NCBI RefSeq assembly: GCF_023065955.2
Contig: NW_026622764.1
Location: forward strand, 46,011,833 to 46,075,832
Origin: Ursus arctos
Lineage: Eukaryota > Chordata > Mammalia > Carnivora > Ursidae
DNA: 64,000 bases
Reading direction: 5' to 3'
Shown piece after piece: positions 44,511 through 56,419 of the stretch. Every line of letters starts with the position of its first letter. The first letter of the stretch is position 1. The translations under genes and the position numbers were made by a program. Below the pieces are notes generated by a model that worked only from the letters and a program-made list of their open reading frames with translations, searched no databases and was not told the origin of the DNA.

Positions 44511-45379
44511 ACTCCTGTCCAAATTGTCCATGAAGACTTTCTTTTCCAGTTATCATAGTTAATAGAACCCATTCAAATCTGGAGAGGAACTGTGTCAATT
44601 ATTTTATTCAATTATTTATCTATAATATGTTTTTTATATAGTACTTGTTATTTTAAATAAAATATTTTATATAAAAGTGTAAATATTTTTAAAAATAAAT
44701 TAAATTAATATTAAATAAAATAATTTTATAAAATACTATATTTTTCTAATACTCATAAAGGTAGTTATCATCTAAGATCAATGTGAGTTTCCTGATGGAT
44801 AGTGATTGAAATGTATGATCTGCTAGGACTTAAAAATGCTCAAATAAAGAATAGTTATGATTAGTTGTTGACTTATTTCTCCAAGTGCTTTAATACTCTC
44901 AAAATTATTTGCAATTTTTGCATTAGTAATTCAGAAATTCCATCTGATATCATCATACCTATAATCCAGTATACTTTCCATGGACACTTCACTGTTTAAC
45001 ACATTCTACATGGAATGCAATCTTTTTCCTGCTATATTGCTCTTTATTCTTTATTCTAAGTAATGATGAATTTGTGATATCACATCAAGATGTAAGTGAC
45101 TTACTGATCCTTTTGATTATATTCTACTTCAGCCTTTGCTGAAGCCATGTGTGCAGGCAGAGGCAGAATTTCCCTGAAAATTGACACAACGCAGCTGACA
45201 AGATGGTATTTTCCAATATCTGACAGTGACAGATGCAAAAGATAGTGGATTAAGAAGGTAAAACATCAAACTCTTGATGTATTATTTTCCCAAAGAAAGC
45301 TCCAAAATGTGTGAAACCACAAAAGAAACAGAGATATCACAGGACATCTGCTTTCTTGGTTCTTGTTAAAACAGCAGAT
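44511..45379. other. AT-rich unique-looking DNA
   Basis: 44600-44760 is almost pure A/T. The block 45120-45360 (AGCCATGTGTGCAGGCAGAG) is more GC-rich but unassigned. Confidence 0.45.
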
Positions 45380-45472
45380 GTATCATTACAATGTACACCT
45401 GAAACTAACAGAACACTATGTTAATAATATTGGAATTAAAATTTACAAAGAGCAAACAAAAAATAAATAAGG
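45380..45472 (+). mobile_element. L1 LINE extreme 3' end
   Basis: ATTACAATGTACACCTGAAA, CTAACAGAACACTATGTTAA, TATTGGAATTAAAATTTAC then an A-rich tail: this is the 3' terminus of mid-age L1 elements (pattern: TACACCTGAAACTAATATAACA...). It is 5'-truncated to under 100 bases. Confidence 0.6.
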
Positions 45473-45489
45473 ACTAATGCTGAATCAAA

Positions 45490-45582
45490 ATATATATAGA
45501 GAGAGATATCTATCTATATATAGAGAGATCTTTATATATATTTATATACATATTTTATATATTATATATCAGATGTAAAATA
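45490..45582. repeat. TA/GA low-complexity tract with small inverted repeats
   Basis: Mixed TATATA and AGAGAG units, including AGAGAGATATCTATCT and TATAGAGAGATCTTTATA, followed by TTATATA-rich sequence. Probably the expanded tail region of the preceding L1. Confidence 0.75.
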
Positions 45583-46223
45583 TCAATATGTTAAATATTA
45601 TAATTTCTAGAAACACTACAAAATAAGAAGTGTGAAGATATGATTCTCTTGCTTATTATCTGATCTTGGATAACACCCCTTAGGATTGCCTATTTTATTA
45701 ACCATTGTTATTTCCAGAAGAGGTTTTTAAAAATCAGAATTACTTTACTTCTCTATGATTATTATCTGGAACAGATGACCAAAAATTGGTCAGTGCACTC
45801 TTGGCAATGTGAGCTGGCAGAGGATGAAATCCTAGTGAAGCCTAATGAGGAGTGTGTTGGTTAGGTAGCCACATGCAACAACAGACAGGCTTTGGGGTGA
45901 GATAGTCCCCCAGTTTTAGCTGAGTGGGACTGGGAAATAACCTCTGATACCCTGTACTCTTGTCTGAAAAGTAACATAACAATATTTACCTTTCAGCACT
46001 TTTTTTTTAAGAATTGAGGATTTATGTGATGTGTCCAATATGTCATTAGCAATTACATTTTTAAAGATTATAAATCTGAAGGCTAGAAAATCTCTTATTT
46101 CTATCCAGTCCAAGCTTATCAATGTCCAGTCTTACTTCAGAGAACAGCACAAACCAAACAGTTCGAAGCTTTATAGAGGGAAGGTGTGGTAATTCCAGAG
46201 GAGTTTGACCATGTAGATTAAAT
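45583..46223. other. Unique-looking DNA, no gene seen
   Basis: No named repeat. The antisense 68-codon frame at 45916-46122 is treated as chance. Confidence 0.45.
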
Positions 46224-46312
46224 ATTTATTCAGATATTCATTCAGGGATTTATCATTTCACTCATTAATTCATTCAACCAAAATTTACATAATACTTCTG
46301 GCATTATGTTAA
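46224..46312 (-). repeat. L2 or MIR 3' scrap
   Basis: TTATTCAGATATTCATTCAG and TTAATTCATTCAACCAAAAT then TTTACATAATACTTCTGGC resemble the antisense L2/MIR3 terminus (ATTCATTCAACAAATATTTA-type). Confidence 0.4.
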
Positions 46313-46329
46313 AGCCTCCCTAGATGTTC

Positions 46330-46705
46330 ACCAAAACTTTTTTTTCCCCCTCCTTGGGTACACAACTAGAGTCACTTTCAGAACCTTCCTTAAGTTAGTT
46401 GTAGCCATGTAACTAAGCCTTGTCCTGTGAAATCTCAGCAGACGGGAGGTACAGTACTTCAGGCTTGCCCATACAAACACCTGCACATAAATTGTCACCA
46501 TATTCTTTCCCTGTCTGGTGGCTGGATGTCGATTCTAAGACACATAGTGAATATGGCATTTTCTCCAGCACCCAAGTTCTAAAGGACAATGTGCAGAAGA
46601 GAACACCCACCATCTATTATACTTTACATAAATAATAAACTTTGATTTTAAAAAGACTGCATCAGTTATTGTAGTTTTTATTAATAGTGACTAACATTTA
46701 CTTAC
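46330..46705 (+). mobile_element. Possible old MaLR LTR (MLT1-like), sense
   Basis: AGTTAGTTGTAGCCATGTAA followed by CTAAGCCTTGTCCTGTGAAA, then near the end AATAATAAACTTTGATTTTA and GCATCAGTTATTGTAGTTTT. This matches the plan of a highly diverged MLT1-type LTR (GTGGCCATGTGACTAAGTTC...AATAAACTTCTAT...CACTGTTATTTTG). Two overlapping frames, 46413-46635 on each strand, are read through it and are not genes. Confidence 0.5.
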
Positions 46706-46950
46706 AAAAACTGTCCCTCTAAGTTCTGAACAGTTTCTGTTCTTCACCCAGTGGTAAACAAAACGGTCTTTGGGCAGAATGGTGCAGACTTATATAGAGA
46801 AAGCCCAAAATGCAATAAGTCACAAGCATTATACAATCAGAAGATGGAAATAAGATATATGCATAGCATATTATGGCAGGACAAAAGAGAGAGGCATCAT
46901 TTCCTAACTGGGGATGAAGAGAAAGCACTTACAGAAAGAGGCTGTTTATT

Positions 46951-47168
46951 TTTTTTTTAATTTTTTAAAAGACTTTATTTATTTATTTGACACAGAGAGA
47001 GACTGCAAGAGAGGGAACATAAGCAGGGGGAGTGGAAGAGGGAGAAGCAGGCTTCCCACTGAGCAGGAAGCCCAATGTGGGGCTCGATGTGGGGCTCAAT
47101 CCCAGGACCCTGGGATCATGACCTGAGCCGAAGGCAGACGCTTAATGACTGAGCCACCCAGGTGCCCC
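46951..47168 (-). mobile_element. Carnivore SINEC, antisense, with target-site duplication
   Basis: T-run, AGACTTTATTTATTTATTTG, GACACAGAGAGAGACTGCAA, GAGGGAGAAGCAGGCTTCCC, CAATCCCAGGACCCTGGGAT, GAGCCACCCAGGTGCCCC. Flanks AAGAGGCTGTTTATT (46936-46950) and AAGAGACTGTTTATT (47169-47183) are the target-site duplication. A 12-base tandem duplication, ATGTGGGGCTCG then ATGTGGGGCTCA, is at 47075-47098, and is not seen in its siblings. Confidence 0.97.
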
Positions 47169-47183
47169 AAGAGACTGTTTATT

Positions 47184-47607
47184 GACATTTATTTTCAAGG
47201 AGTAGTTGGAGTGAGGAAGGTAGGAAGGAGATGTCTCAGACAATGGCATGAAAAAAGGTAGAGGGCAACTATATGTCTCCCTATCCACCTACCATCTATC
47301 TGTCATCTATCTACCCATTAGACCTTACCCAGCATGGCGCAAGTATTAATGGGTCAATCTTTTGTTTATCTTTCAAATATTGGTTATCCTACTGCATCCT
47401 GAAGGGAAGCAGAATTGTTATTAGTGAGCCTATCTGCTGGTTTGGGGATGAATGTGCTTCTTGTTTTCTTACCTTGTCTTAGTCTTAAATTTTTACTGTT
47501 TTTAATTCACCTTCTGGCCCATACCAATATCGAAGTACATTTCTCCTGGTAACAAATATATATATTAAATTTTACTTACTCCCAATCCTCCCTATTCTCT
47601 GGCGTTC
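47184..47607. other. Unique-looking DNA, no gene seen
   Basis: Contains a short CTATC/ATCTATCT-type stretch (47280-47320). The 69-codon frame at 47273-47482 is unrecognised. Confidence 0.45.
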
Positions 47608-47750
47608 AGGTGGAAATGAACACACGTTTTAGAGTCAGAGAAACGGAGCTCAATTTCTTTCTCTGTCACTAGCTGTGTGATTTTAATGGAAACTTCAACC
47701 TCACTGGTCTCAACTGTTTCCTAAGAAAGTGGGCTCTGTATCTTCTGGTA
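47608..47750 (+). repeat. MIR SINE
   Basis: TTTTAGAGTCAGAGAAACGG, AGCTCAATTTCTTTCTCTGT, CACTAGCTGTGTGATTTTAA and TCTCAACTGTTTCCTAAGAA follow the MIR core region (pattern: GAGTCAGACTGCCTGGGTTC...CTAGCTGTGTGACCTTGGG...TCAGTTTCCTCATC). Confidence 0.7.
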
Positions 47751-49019
47751 TCTAACTTCTTCCATATTATCAACACTTGGCAGTGTGAATTATATTCTCC
47801 TTTCGACTGCTTGTTTGAATCTTACTATTATTCCTCTCTCCCAAGCAAGCCACTACTCTGGCTCTCTGAATGATACCATCCATATTTCTCTGGGTCAACT
47901 ACAGACCCTCTCTACCTTCTCCTTCCTAACCTTGTTCCATCGCAAAGTTGTTTACTGGCTAGTCTAATAGTCCCCATATGAACCCTCCAATACAAAAAGT
48001 ATGAAAGGGACTAAACCACTGTCAAAACCACAAAGTGTCTGGATGAGTTTTAAATGCCAATTCTGATGTGGGAAAAGAAGACCTTTCTCTTCTATTTCTC
48101 CAGTGATTGTATTTGTTTCTAAGTTGAGTGCATGAGGTAGGAAGGGGGATTGAAATACAAATATCTATGAAATATTACAAACTCCATTACCATTGTATAA
48201 ATGCATTTATGCTCAACAATCCAGTTTTAAAATACATAGACTCCTCATATTTGAAAAGCACTTTAAAGCACTTCAGTGTTTTTAAATGGTTTGTTTCTCT
48301 CACAACTAAACATTTTAAATTAAAAATATGTCATATAACCCTTTAATAATACAGAGTATTCAAATTCTGTTTATAGAATTTCCTATTTGAGCCAAGCCCC
48401 TATGTGGAAAAGCAGATACAGTTACGGTTAATTCCTTATCATTCATCTTCTTTTATGCAATTTCACATTCTAATATCAACCTTCTATTTCCCTTGATGGC
48501 TCTCCTGCAATGCATATTAAATCAATGAATGATTACATGCATGGGTGGTATAAATGATGTACTCTACCTAATTCAAAATCTAATAACCAAAAGTAGTTTC
48601 CATATGAATTTTTTTCAGAGATAGATTTAGACATAACATGGCACTGTGTTTAGTATTCACTGGGGAACAAACAGGTTTCTGAAGCATTATAAAGACAACT
48701 ATTTTTGCTAAATCCTGGTAAAGCTTTTGTTTTTATATTCTTAAATCAAAGTATTGAACCAGTGCAATTATTATTTGGGGTAGGAACTTAATTGATAAAA
48801 TAAACTGGAGAATTGAGACAATTAATTGGATAATTCAGTCGTAAAGCTTTATTTGGTATAAAATGTGTTCCTGCTTTTCTATTTTTGTCAATTCGGAATA
48901 TAATTGTTCAACTCTATTTTCCCCTACACATATCAACTGTATCAAAATGTGGTTATATATTTTATATATGATTTTTTACATGTTGGCAATATTTACTAAA
49001 TATATTCACCCTACTCCCA
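47751..49019. other. Unique-looking DNA, no gene seen
   Basis: No recognised repeat family. Frames at 47785-47967, 48128-48346 and 48863-49099 have no family resemblance or splice context. Confidence 0.5.
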
Positions 49020-49215
49020 TGAATGTAATGATTATTATTGTAATAGTACCAATAACAATATCATATAGTGCTTACTGTGCCATATGGTGCTTACTCTAAT
49101 AATTTTACATTGATTTATTAGTCTACCTAAAAACCCTATGAAGTAAAAATGTTATTTGCAGTATAGTATGGAGGTACAAAAAAGGATTAAGCTGTCTGCT
49201 CAAGTTTGTATAGGT
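49020..49215 (-). repeat. Probable MIR SINE, antisense
   Basis: TTATTATTGTAATAGTACCA, TAATAATTTTACATTGATTT, CCTAAAAACCCTATGAAGTA and GAGGTACAAAAAAGGATTAA fit an antisense MIR (pattern: ...TTTACATATATTATC...CAACCCTATGAGGTAGG...GAGGCACAGAGAGGTTAAG). Diverged. Confidence 0.45.
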
Positions 49216-49286
49216 GAAATCAATGTTTCATTGTTCAAAAGACAGATATTAATAGGACAGAAAGCAAAAGTTACAAGAGGAGAGAA

Positions 49287-49288
<2 letters not shown>

Positions 49289-49326
<38 letters not shown>
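49289..49326. repeat. (TA)n microsatellite
   Basis: About nineteen uninterrupted TA units following GAGAGAAAGA. Frames on both strands that read through it as Ile-Tyr repeats are artefacts. Confidence 0.96.
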
Positions 49327-49331
<5 letters not shown>

Positions 49332-50604
49332 CTGTTTGTGAAACTAAATATATTGAAACATATTGAAACATATGCAGTCTATAGAACAGTTGAAAGGAAA
49401 AAAAAAAAGGTATTTCAGGAAGAGGTGGAGTGTCTTGAAGATACAAGGTGAAAAGCAGGGATTTGCCCTAAAATGAAGTCCCTTTGGATAGGATGGGAAA
49501 AAGGGATCCCATTTCTGTGGGATCAATATAAGAGGATGAGACCCAGGTTTAAGGCACCATCTTAGGACACAACCAAAACCAAGTGAGGAATGGCTGCAGA
49601 GCGCTTCTATGAAGACAGACCCACAGAGCCTCCTGTCCCACTGATGGCAGGGAACAACACTAAGGTCCAATCGTGAAAGTGTCATATGGACAATGGCAAT
49701 GGATAACTCCCATGGCCTGTCAGATGACTGTCAAACACCTTCTCATCTCACTTTCTAAATTAACAGCCAACACTGATAAACATGATTCTATGCAAATAAT
49801 ATATCGGATGTTAAAATTTATATTATATAATAATTTATATCATAAATTATTTATTTTATAAATTTATAAAATTTATATAAAATGAGAGGAAGAATATTTT
49901 TCTAAAGAAGCCAACTGCCTTCTTAATCAGAAGTACCTGTTTATTGTTATTGTTATAAATTCAAATTGCCAAGGCTAATCCAATATTTACTGTGGAATTT
50001 TCATCTCTGGGAAGCAGAGCCCTGGATTCTATCATTGATCACAGAGGCTTGTCATTGTTTAATGCATAGATCTATGTTAGGATCATAGTTTGTTTTTTTA
50101 ATATAAGGAGATTAGCATTTAATTATGGCAGACTTAATTACAAATTATAGGAGTATGAATTCTTAGAAATGGTATAAAAAACATTTATAATCTGGGTGAA
50201 GTGACTACTGAGTTTTCTATAATAGCCTATTAATAGTTTTAAAATATAAACCATATTCTAAAATTTAATATTAGCATAAAGAGTTCACAATTAAATAATT
50301 AGTATATTATTGGCAAATTAAAATAATTAGATCTAATTTCACTCCCCTCAAGAACCAAATTTGCTTGTTTGGTTTTTTTATTTTATGGTGAATACTTACA
50401 ACTCTTAGATTCACAGGAAATGCTTAATAGTGTGCATTATTTTTATTATTATACTATGTATGTGATACAGGTACACCAAAATAAAATTGAGTTATGCCCT
50501 TAAATAGTTGAAAGCCTATCAGATATGCAAATGCAGGTAAAACTTGGTATTAAATGACAAGTGACATATGAAAGGTCCAAACAAAGCTATGGGAATTTGG
50601 CATA
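49327..50604. other. Unassigned DNA, no gene seen
   Basis: 49400-49740 is GC-richer (GCCTCCTGTCCCACTGATGG) and unassigned. The antisense 113-codon frame at 49344-49685 has no family resemblance. 49790-50600 is strongly AT-rich. Confidence 0.4.
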
Positions 50605-50825
50605 ATGGCAGATAATAATGCTTACATTTCATATAGTCCTTATTATGTGCAGTAACTATGCTGAATGTATATACTCATGTATTTATGAGTATGTATGTAT
50701 ATAATCTTTTAAATTCTTAAAATATGAAGTGTATTTATGTACCAAAAATTCAAGTTCAGAAGCATTAATTTAGTTAACCGAATTCATCTATTATGTAGAG
50801 AGGATGATAACTGAAGCCAAATATC
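50605..50825 (-). repeat. Probable MIR SINE, antisense
   Basis: ATAATGCTTACATTTCATAT, AGTCCTTATTATGTGCAGTA, AAGTTCAGAAGCATTAATTT and TTAGTTAACCGAATTCATCT keep the antisense MIR order (pattern: ...TATATAGCGCTTACTATGTGCC...AGGTTAAGTAACTTGCCC...). Diverged. Confidence 0.45.
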
Positions 50826-52059
50826 ATTTTCTCCAAAGTGGGTGTTCCTAATCAAAAAGCAAATAAATTAGACCATTCTTATTCTTAGAAATATCCTACA
50901 CAGTTTTTTAGACCTTGACCAACTGAATGACTCTATGCTGAACATTAAAGGAAAATGCTCTTCCAAGGGAATTAATCCAGGATAAAATTTTTCAGATTTT
51001 GGACTTTCTCTGGCAGATTCCACCCTATTTCATGTCAGAGATACTGCCAGCCTTAACATGGGAGATAGCAACATGCATGATATAATTTGTGGACCCTTAC
51101 ATGCCACTCTCCTTTGTCCCCTTCACATGTACCCCGTATTAATCTTACCAAAATGCTTGGCATCATGTTTTATTTTGCTGGTTTCAGGAGCACATCATTC
51201 AATTTAAATTTGATTTGGGAAATGCTATAAGATAGGGCACAAATGCCTAATAACAGAAATCATGTGGGACAGAGGTAGTCATGGAAATTGCTCCCGCTCC
51301 ACTGCAGCCTGCAAAGTATAGATGACACAGTGTATCCCGAATATGAATAACAGCAGGACTGTAGTGGCTACAGTGCATGCAGAGAATTAAAGGATTTAAT
51401 GGACTTTGTTAGTGTTCAGTATCGTGTCTCTGCAGTACAGCACAAGCATACTAGATGGAAGTCTGCTAATTGGGATTAGTTTGGGAACTGTGCTCATCTT
51501 TGTTTACTTCAGCTATAAATCCTAGAAATTATTTTGACTATCTTTTTTTTAATCATGAAAGTAGCAGTGAATATAAAGACTGTAGTCCAAATATCTCACC
51601 CGAGAAGAATTTAACTTTAAATTGTTCAAAATAAAGACATTGTTAAAAATAAAGCATTTACTGCAAAATAAAGGGAAATACATCAGCATTCTAAATTCTT
51701 AGAAGATAAACATGTCATTGTGTAATTGACTATTATATAAAAATAAGTGGTTATGTAGCAGTTACTATGTTTTCAAAACAATCAAGTTAAATGACCAAGT
51801 AAATATAATTTTTTATTAAGTTTTGAGATTTGATATATAAATTTGTTTTTTCTTCTTAAAGACATCACAAATTTAATAAGCATTTTCAATAAGATACCCT
51901 TCGGGAAAATAAACTCATAAACATTAAAATTTAGATAAATTTGTATATTCAATTTTTTTGTTGTCAATATTAATCATTAATGACAACATTAAAGATTTAA
52001 TGACTTTTTTTTAAGGTTTCAAGACTTACAGTATTGTATATTGTAAGTATTGAGAGGCA
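50826..52059. other. Single-copy-looking DNA, possible conserved non-coding
   Basis: No repeat family recognised over 1.2 kb. 51000-51540 has a more balanced base composition than its flanks, with homeodomain- and E-box-like words (CTAATTGGGATTAG at 51467-51480). No open frame of note, so any function would be non-coding. Confidence 0.35.
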
Positions 52060-52265
52060 ATATCACATTGATTAAGAGTGTGAACTCTGGAATGAGATGT
52101 CTGGATGGAAATCCTAATTCAATCAGTTGACATATGTGTGGCACTGAGAAGACTTCTAACATTTTTGGGACACAGTTTCCACATGCGTTAAACAGGGAAA
52201 ATAAAGATATCTCTCTCGTAAAATTTTGGGTAAACAAAAGCTAGGTAAACAAGAAGGTAAGACCA
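52060..52265 (+). repeat. MIR SINE, near full length
   Basis: ATTGATTAAGAGTGTGAACT, CTGGAATGAGATGTCTGGAT, GGAAATCCTAATTCAATC, ACACAGTTTCCACATGCGTT, AAACAGGGAAAATAAAGATA follow MIR from its tRNA-derived head (GGTTAAGAGCACGGGCTCTG) to its 3' half. The antisense frame 52019-52237 is its shadow. Confidence 0.75.
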
Positions 52266-52792
52266 AACTGTTATTACTACCTAAATATCACTTATGCACA
52301 ATAAATTCAACCTATAAATATAGTGAAATTCAAGTTTCCTTAAATATCCCACCAATATTTTGAAATTAATAAATTTTGCTATACTATTCTACTTAAAATA
52401 ATAAGTTTAAATAAATTACTCAATCAAGCCATTCAATAATAGGCAAATTTGTTAATATTCTAACCCAATTTTCATAAAATTTTCAAGAATTTAAATGAGC
52501 AAATATTCATCAATTTCTAAACTATGCACGCAAAAGGAGCATTCTAATTTTAATTTACCTTTTTTCTTCTTAATGTTACCATGGCTTAAAATGGTGCACC
52601 CATTAAAGACAAAATGAAGGTTATTAAACAATGTTGGATTAACTTCTTAGTTGGATAAGGATTCCTACAAACCACGTTTTTTGGCCAGGATATAAGATCT
52701 GGAGCTGAAGAACTACTGCGTGTTTTTTCTCATGACTAAGACTACCATGCTAAACCATTTTATATTTTCATGCCAGTATTATGCCAATATGG
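52266..52792. other. AT-rich DNA, no feature
   Basis: No recognised repeat or gene between a MIR and a MaLR LTR. Confidence 0.5.
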
Positions 52793-53207
52793 TGCTATGG
52801 ATTGAATTGTGTATGCCTAAAATTCATATGTTAAAGCCTTAACAACCAATGTCACTGGACTTAGAGATAGGGCCTATAAGGAGGTAATTAACATTGATGA
52901 GGTCACAAGGATAGGGCCCTGATATAATAGGATTCGTGTCATAAAAAGAAATACCAAAGCTCTCTCTCTTGTGTATATGCTCACTTTCTCTGTCTCTTCT
53001 TTTTCTCCCTGTCCATTACATGCACAAAAGAAAGTCATATGAGCACACAAGATGGTGGTTGCCTACAAGCCAGGAAGAGGGGCTTCACCAGAAAACAACA
53101 ATGATGGCACCCTTATCTCAGACTTCAAATCTCCAGAACTGAGAAAATAAATGTCTGTTGTTTGAGCCACCCAGTATTTTGTTATAACAGCCCTGGCCAA
53201 TAAAACA
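52793..53207 (+). mobile_element. MaLR-type solo LTR (MST/MLT1-like), sense
   Basis: TGCTATGGATTGAATTGTGT, AAAATTCATATGTTAAAGCC, GGTAATTAACATTGATGAGG, TCACAAGGATAGGGCCCTGA, CTCTCTCTCTTGTGTATATG, TGGTTGCCTACAAGCCAGGA, AGAACTGAGAAAATAAATGT and CTGTTGTTTGAGCCACCCAG, ending AACAGCCCTGGCCAATAAAA then CA. This is a textbook MaLR LTR order, including the polyadenylation signal region AAAATAAATG. No internal region adjoins, so it is a solo LTR. Confidence 0.9.
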
Positions 53208-55861
53208 TATAAAGTATTTTTTTTTTCATTTTTAACAACTGTATTGTCTAATTCGGGTAATATAAAATTATTTAATCTCAATTCAGGATTCTTACCAATT
53301 GGTTGGATCAAATCAAACTAATTACCACTTCATTCTATCTTGCAATATTTTCATATTTTTCTATCACACGAGCCCAAAATTCTTCTGGTTATTTAAGAAA
53401 CATATGACTGCATTCTTCCTATCTTTGCTTTGACTGATTCTAATAACATGCTTTTGAAGTCATTCTTAAAAATAGATAATAAATGTTGAGCACCCCAGTA
53501 TATTTAATCAAGAATGTATCTTTTAAATAAAATCAGAAATCCACATGGAAAGAAGATTAAATAGGCAAAAAATGAAAAACATATGGCTCACGGAAAACTA
53601 CAAGAAAATAAAAAGTAATACAGAAGAAATAAAATACTCTTTGGACACAGAAAGGATAAGAATTTTCACTTGATAAGCTGAATTAACTTTGTGAAGAGCA
53701 AACTTGAAAACTTATCCCCAGAGATTTTAGAAAAGAACGCAGAGATAAACATGATGCAGCATGGGAGATATGAGAAACACAATGACTATTAAACTTGGGT
53801 ATTAAGTGGCTTTAACTCTAATTAGGCCTTTAGCTTCTGGTTAGGATGTAGACAATCACTAGAGATCATCACTTTTAGACAAGGAACGAAAAACTGCAAA
53901 ATTTCAGATTTAAAACCTACGTGAGAATAGTGGATATAAAGAAATCTCAAACAAATTCAAGAAAGTAATGAACTTTTCATAAGACAGAAGAGACACATTT
54001 TTGTTTTCTTTCCTGTTTGAGTGATACCATCAGGAGGTATCTGACGAGATGGGGTAAGAGCGACTACGATAACTTTAGTATACTGTTGACAGCTCCACAT
54101 TGTCTAGAATGAAGGATTAAATCAAAAGTAGTTCCACCTGCCAACTTCTACCCATGGTTCATCTCATGTGATATATGTTTCTATGTCTTGTTTCAGATAC
54201 TTACATGAGTATATGCAGTTGTTAAAAGTCAATCAACTAAATATTTATGATCTGATAATTTAACGTGTATAAACTATACTTTCATAAAAATTAAACAAAG
54301 ATTACTTAATGTTTTGAAGCCTTCAACGGAAGGAAATATTTTATAATACAGACAAAATGAAAAGAAATAAGTGAAAGTTAAAAAAGAAAAATCCGGGACG
54401 TATAATACAGTAATAATGTAACAGTAGATCCCAAAAGCAAATCCAGAATATGTGGAGAAGGGATGATTACATAGAAAGAAAAATAAGTAAAGGACGGACT
54501 TTTATTACTCTGAGGAACAATGTACATCTTTAGGTATAAAGAATTTTCTTAGTCTTTGCTTGCTCAATTAATGAATATGTACTACAAACATACATAAATA
54601 GAAGACACAAACCTAAACATGATCTGGCAAATGACACAAATCCAAATATCAAATAAATAAATCTTATGATGTTTCATGTGGAAAGAACATATATATGGTA
54701 AAAGAAGCCAGAAAATAGCTTTGTATTTGTAACTATACTTTTTGATCAAGAAGATGATGATGAGAGATAATTAAACAAAATGACTATAACTCAAGGCATT
54801 TCTACCCATCATACAGCATACCACATTCCTTTATGACAGTATAATAAATATATCTAACGAGGTGCATAAAAACAGAGAGTAAACCTACCAGATAGATTTT
54901 CTGAGTAAATTAGTCTGGGTTGCATGTATCTTGGTGTAATGAAAAGTAATTCAGATTATAAATCTCAAGACAGGGAAAGTAAAGTGCTTAAAAAATTTTA
55001 AGTAACCACATGCAAATTTTACTTCAATAAATCTGACTTAATTTTTTTAAATTATGACCACACTTAGAACATAGTTATATCCAAAGATAAAATTAAATAT
55101 ATAGTTATTCTAAATTTAATACAATACTGTGTTGCGGGCAGTGATTGTGTTACTATTTACACAAAGAACAACTACAACTGCTAAAATAAAATTTAAAAAT
55201 TTCACTGAAGTAAATACATAATACCATCTCAATAGAACAGGAATTTTGATGAAGTAACAACATTCTAAAAATGTCATCTAGTGAGAAGATTAAAGATCAC
55301 AGAACATAAAATAAAATGCTTAGGTTGAGGGAAGAAGGGATATAAATAATTATGTTAAATAGTACTATTGAGAAAATTGAAAAGAAAACTTGCATATGGA
55401 CATATTATTAGATGATATCATAGGTTTATGGATAATGTTGGAAGGTAGGAGAATAATATCGGAGTAATGTAAAAGGATAGCCTTATATTTCGCATATGTA
55501 TATAGGAATACATACGTATGACTGAAGTGTCAAAGTATTTGTAATTTAATTGAAAATAAATAAAGTAGTACCTGAATTTATTTGGTTATATGAGGAGCAA
55601 TTTGAAAAGTGTGGTATATGTCATAATTTTTTAAAGAAAAAATCTGTGTGTGTATAAATTTTCATAGAGAGGTAAGATAACTTCTCCATAACCATTATCA
55701 AGTATATAGACAGCATATTTCCAAATACATTATATTGGATTGATTTGGAAAATAAGATAATCCTGGCAACAAGAAGATCCTCCGTACCAATACAGAAAAC
55801 AGAACAAACATAATTTATTATTGGATAGGCATTAATCATCAGATACATGTAAGGTAGTGAA
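53208..55861. other. AT-rich, purine-rich DNA; no gene; possible decayed LINE
   Basis: The + strand is A-rich over much of 53500-55600 in the way of an old L1/HAL1 5' half (AATACAGAAGAAATAAAATA; GAGATATGAGAAACACAATG), but no block is clear enough to assign. Frames at 53063-53311 (mostly LTR) and 55621-55899 are not credible genes. Confidence 0.35.
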
Positions 55862-56280
55862 AAAAAATGACTATGAATTAGAAAAAAAAAACCTCTCATA
55901 ATTTATACTTTAAAGTAGGAAACAGAACAATAACTCCTTGTAGCTCCTGAAAAGACAGAGGCTATACCTTATGACAGTCTCCTATTCATCCTATGAGAGA
56001 AAATGCTGAGTTAATTTTAGAAGTACTTGTTTACCTATCTAAAAGTTAGTTAGCATTTGACTTTGGAAATATCTCTAAAGTAATAAAAAAAAGGGGGGGG
56101 GGTTTGGCCTTAATCTCTAGAGAGGTTTATTTATTTTCCAATGGTTAGAATGAGGACTGAGATACACTATGTCTCCAAGGAAATTAGAAAAGGCAGGGAG
56201 AATGATCTCTTTGCCCTTTATAAACAGAGAAGATAATTTTCATTCACACTTAAAATTAATTCTTCTTCCACTACTCTTTC
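55862..56280. repeat. Unidentified dispersed repeat, copy A
   Basis: This stretch aligns by eye with 63028-63440 in the same orientation. Shared landmarks: AATTTATAC/GATTTATAC, GAACAATAA, AGACAGAGGCTA/AGACAAAGGCTA, AGTCTCCTATTCATC/AGTCTCCTGTCCATC, GACTTTGGAAATATCTCTA/GACTTTGGAGATATCTCTA, ATTTTCCAATGGTTAGA/ATTTTCCAAAGGTTGGA, TCCAAGGAAA, and GAATGATCTCTTTGC/AAATGGTCTCTTTGC. I do not recognise the family. It is perhaps an LTR or part of a retroviral element. An A8G10 run splits this copy. Confidence 0.7.
56085..56102. repeat. A8G10 homopolymer junction
   Basis: Eight A followed by ten G, inside repeat copy A and absent from copy B at the matching place (CATAAAAATACGATC). Long G-runs are rare and error-prone in sequencing. 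Confidence 0.9.
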
Positions 56281-56419
56281 ATGGTAACATTACAATTTTC
56301 TCAAGGTTTCCATTGTCATGTTTATTTTCTCTGTGTATTACGTAGCCAGAGAAATATCTATCAAGTTCATAGCAAAATACAAAGCAATAAGAAATTCAGG
56401 AAAAAGAATATAACATCAA
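56281..56419. other. Short unassigned stretch
   Basis: No recognised feature between repeat copy A and the L1. Confidence 0.4.
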
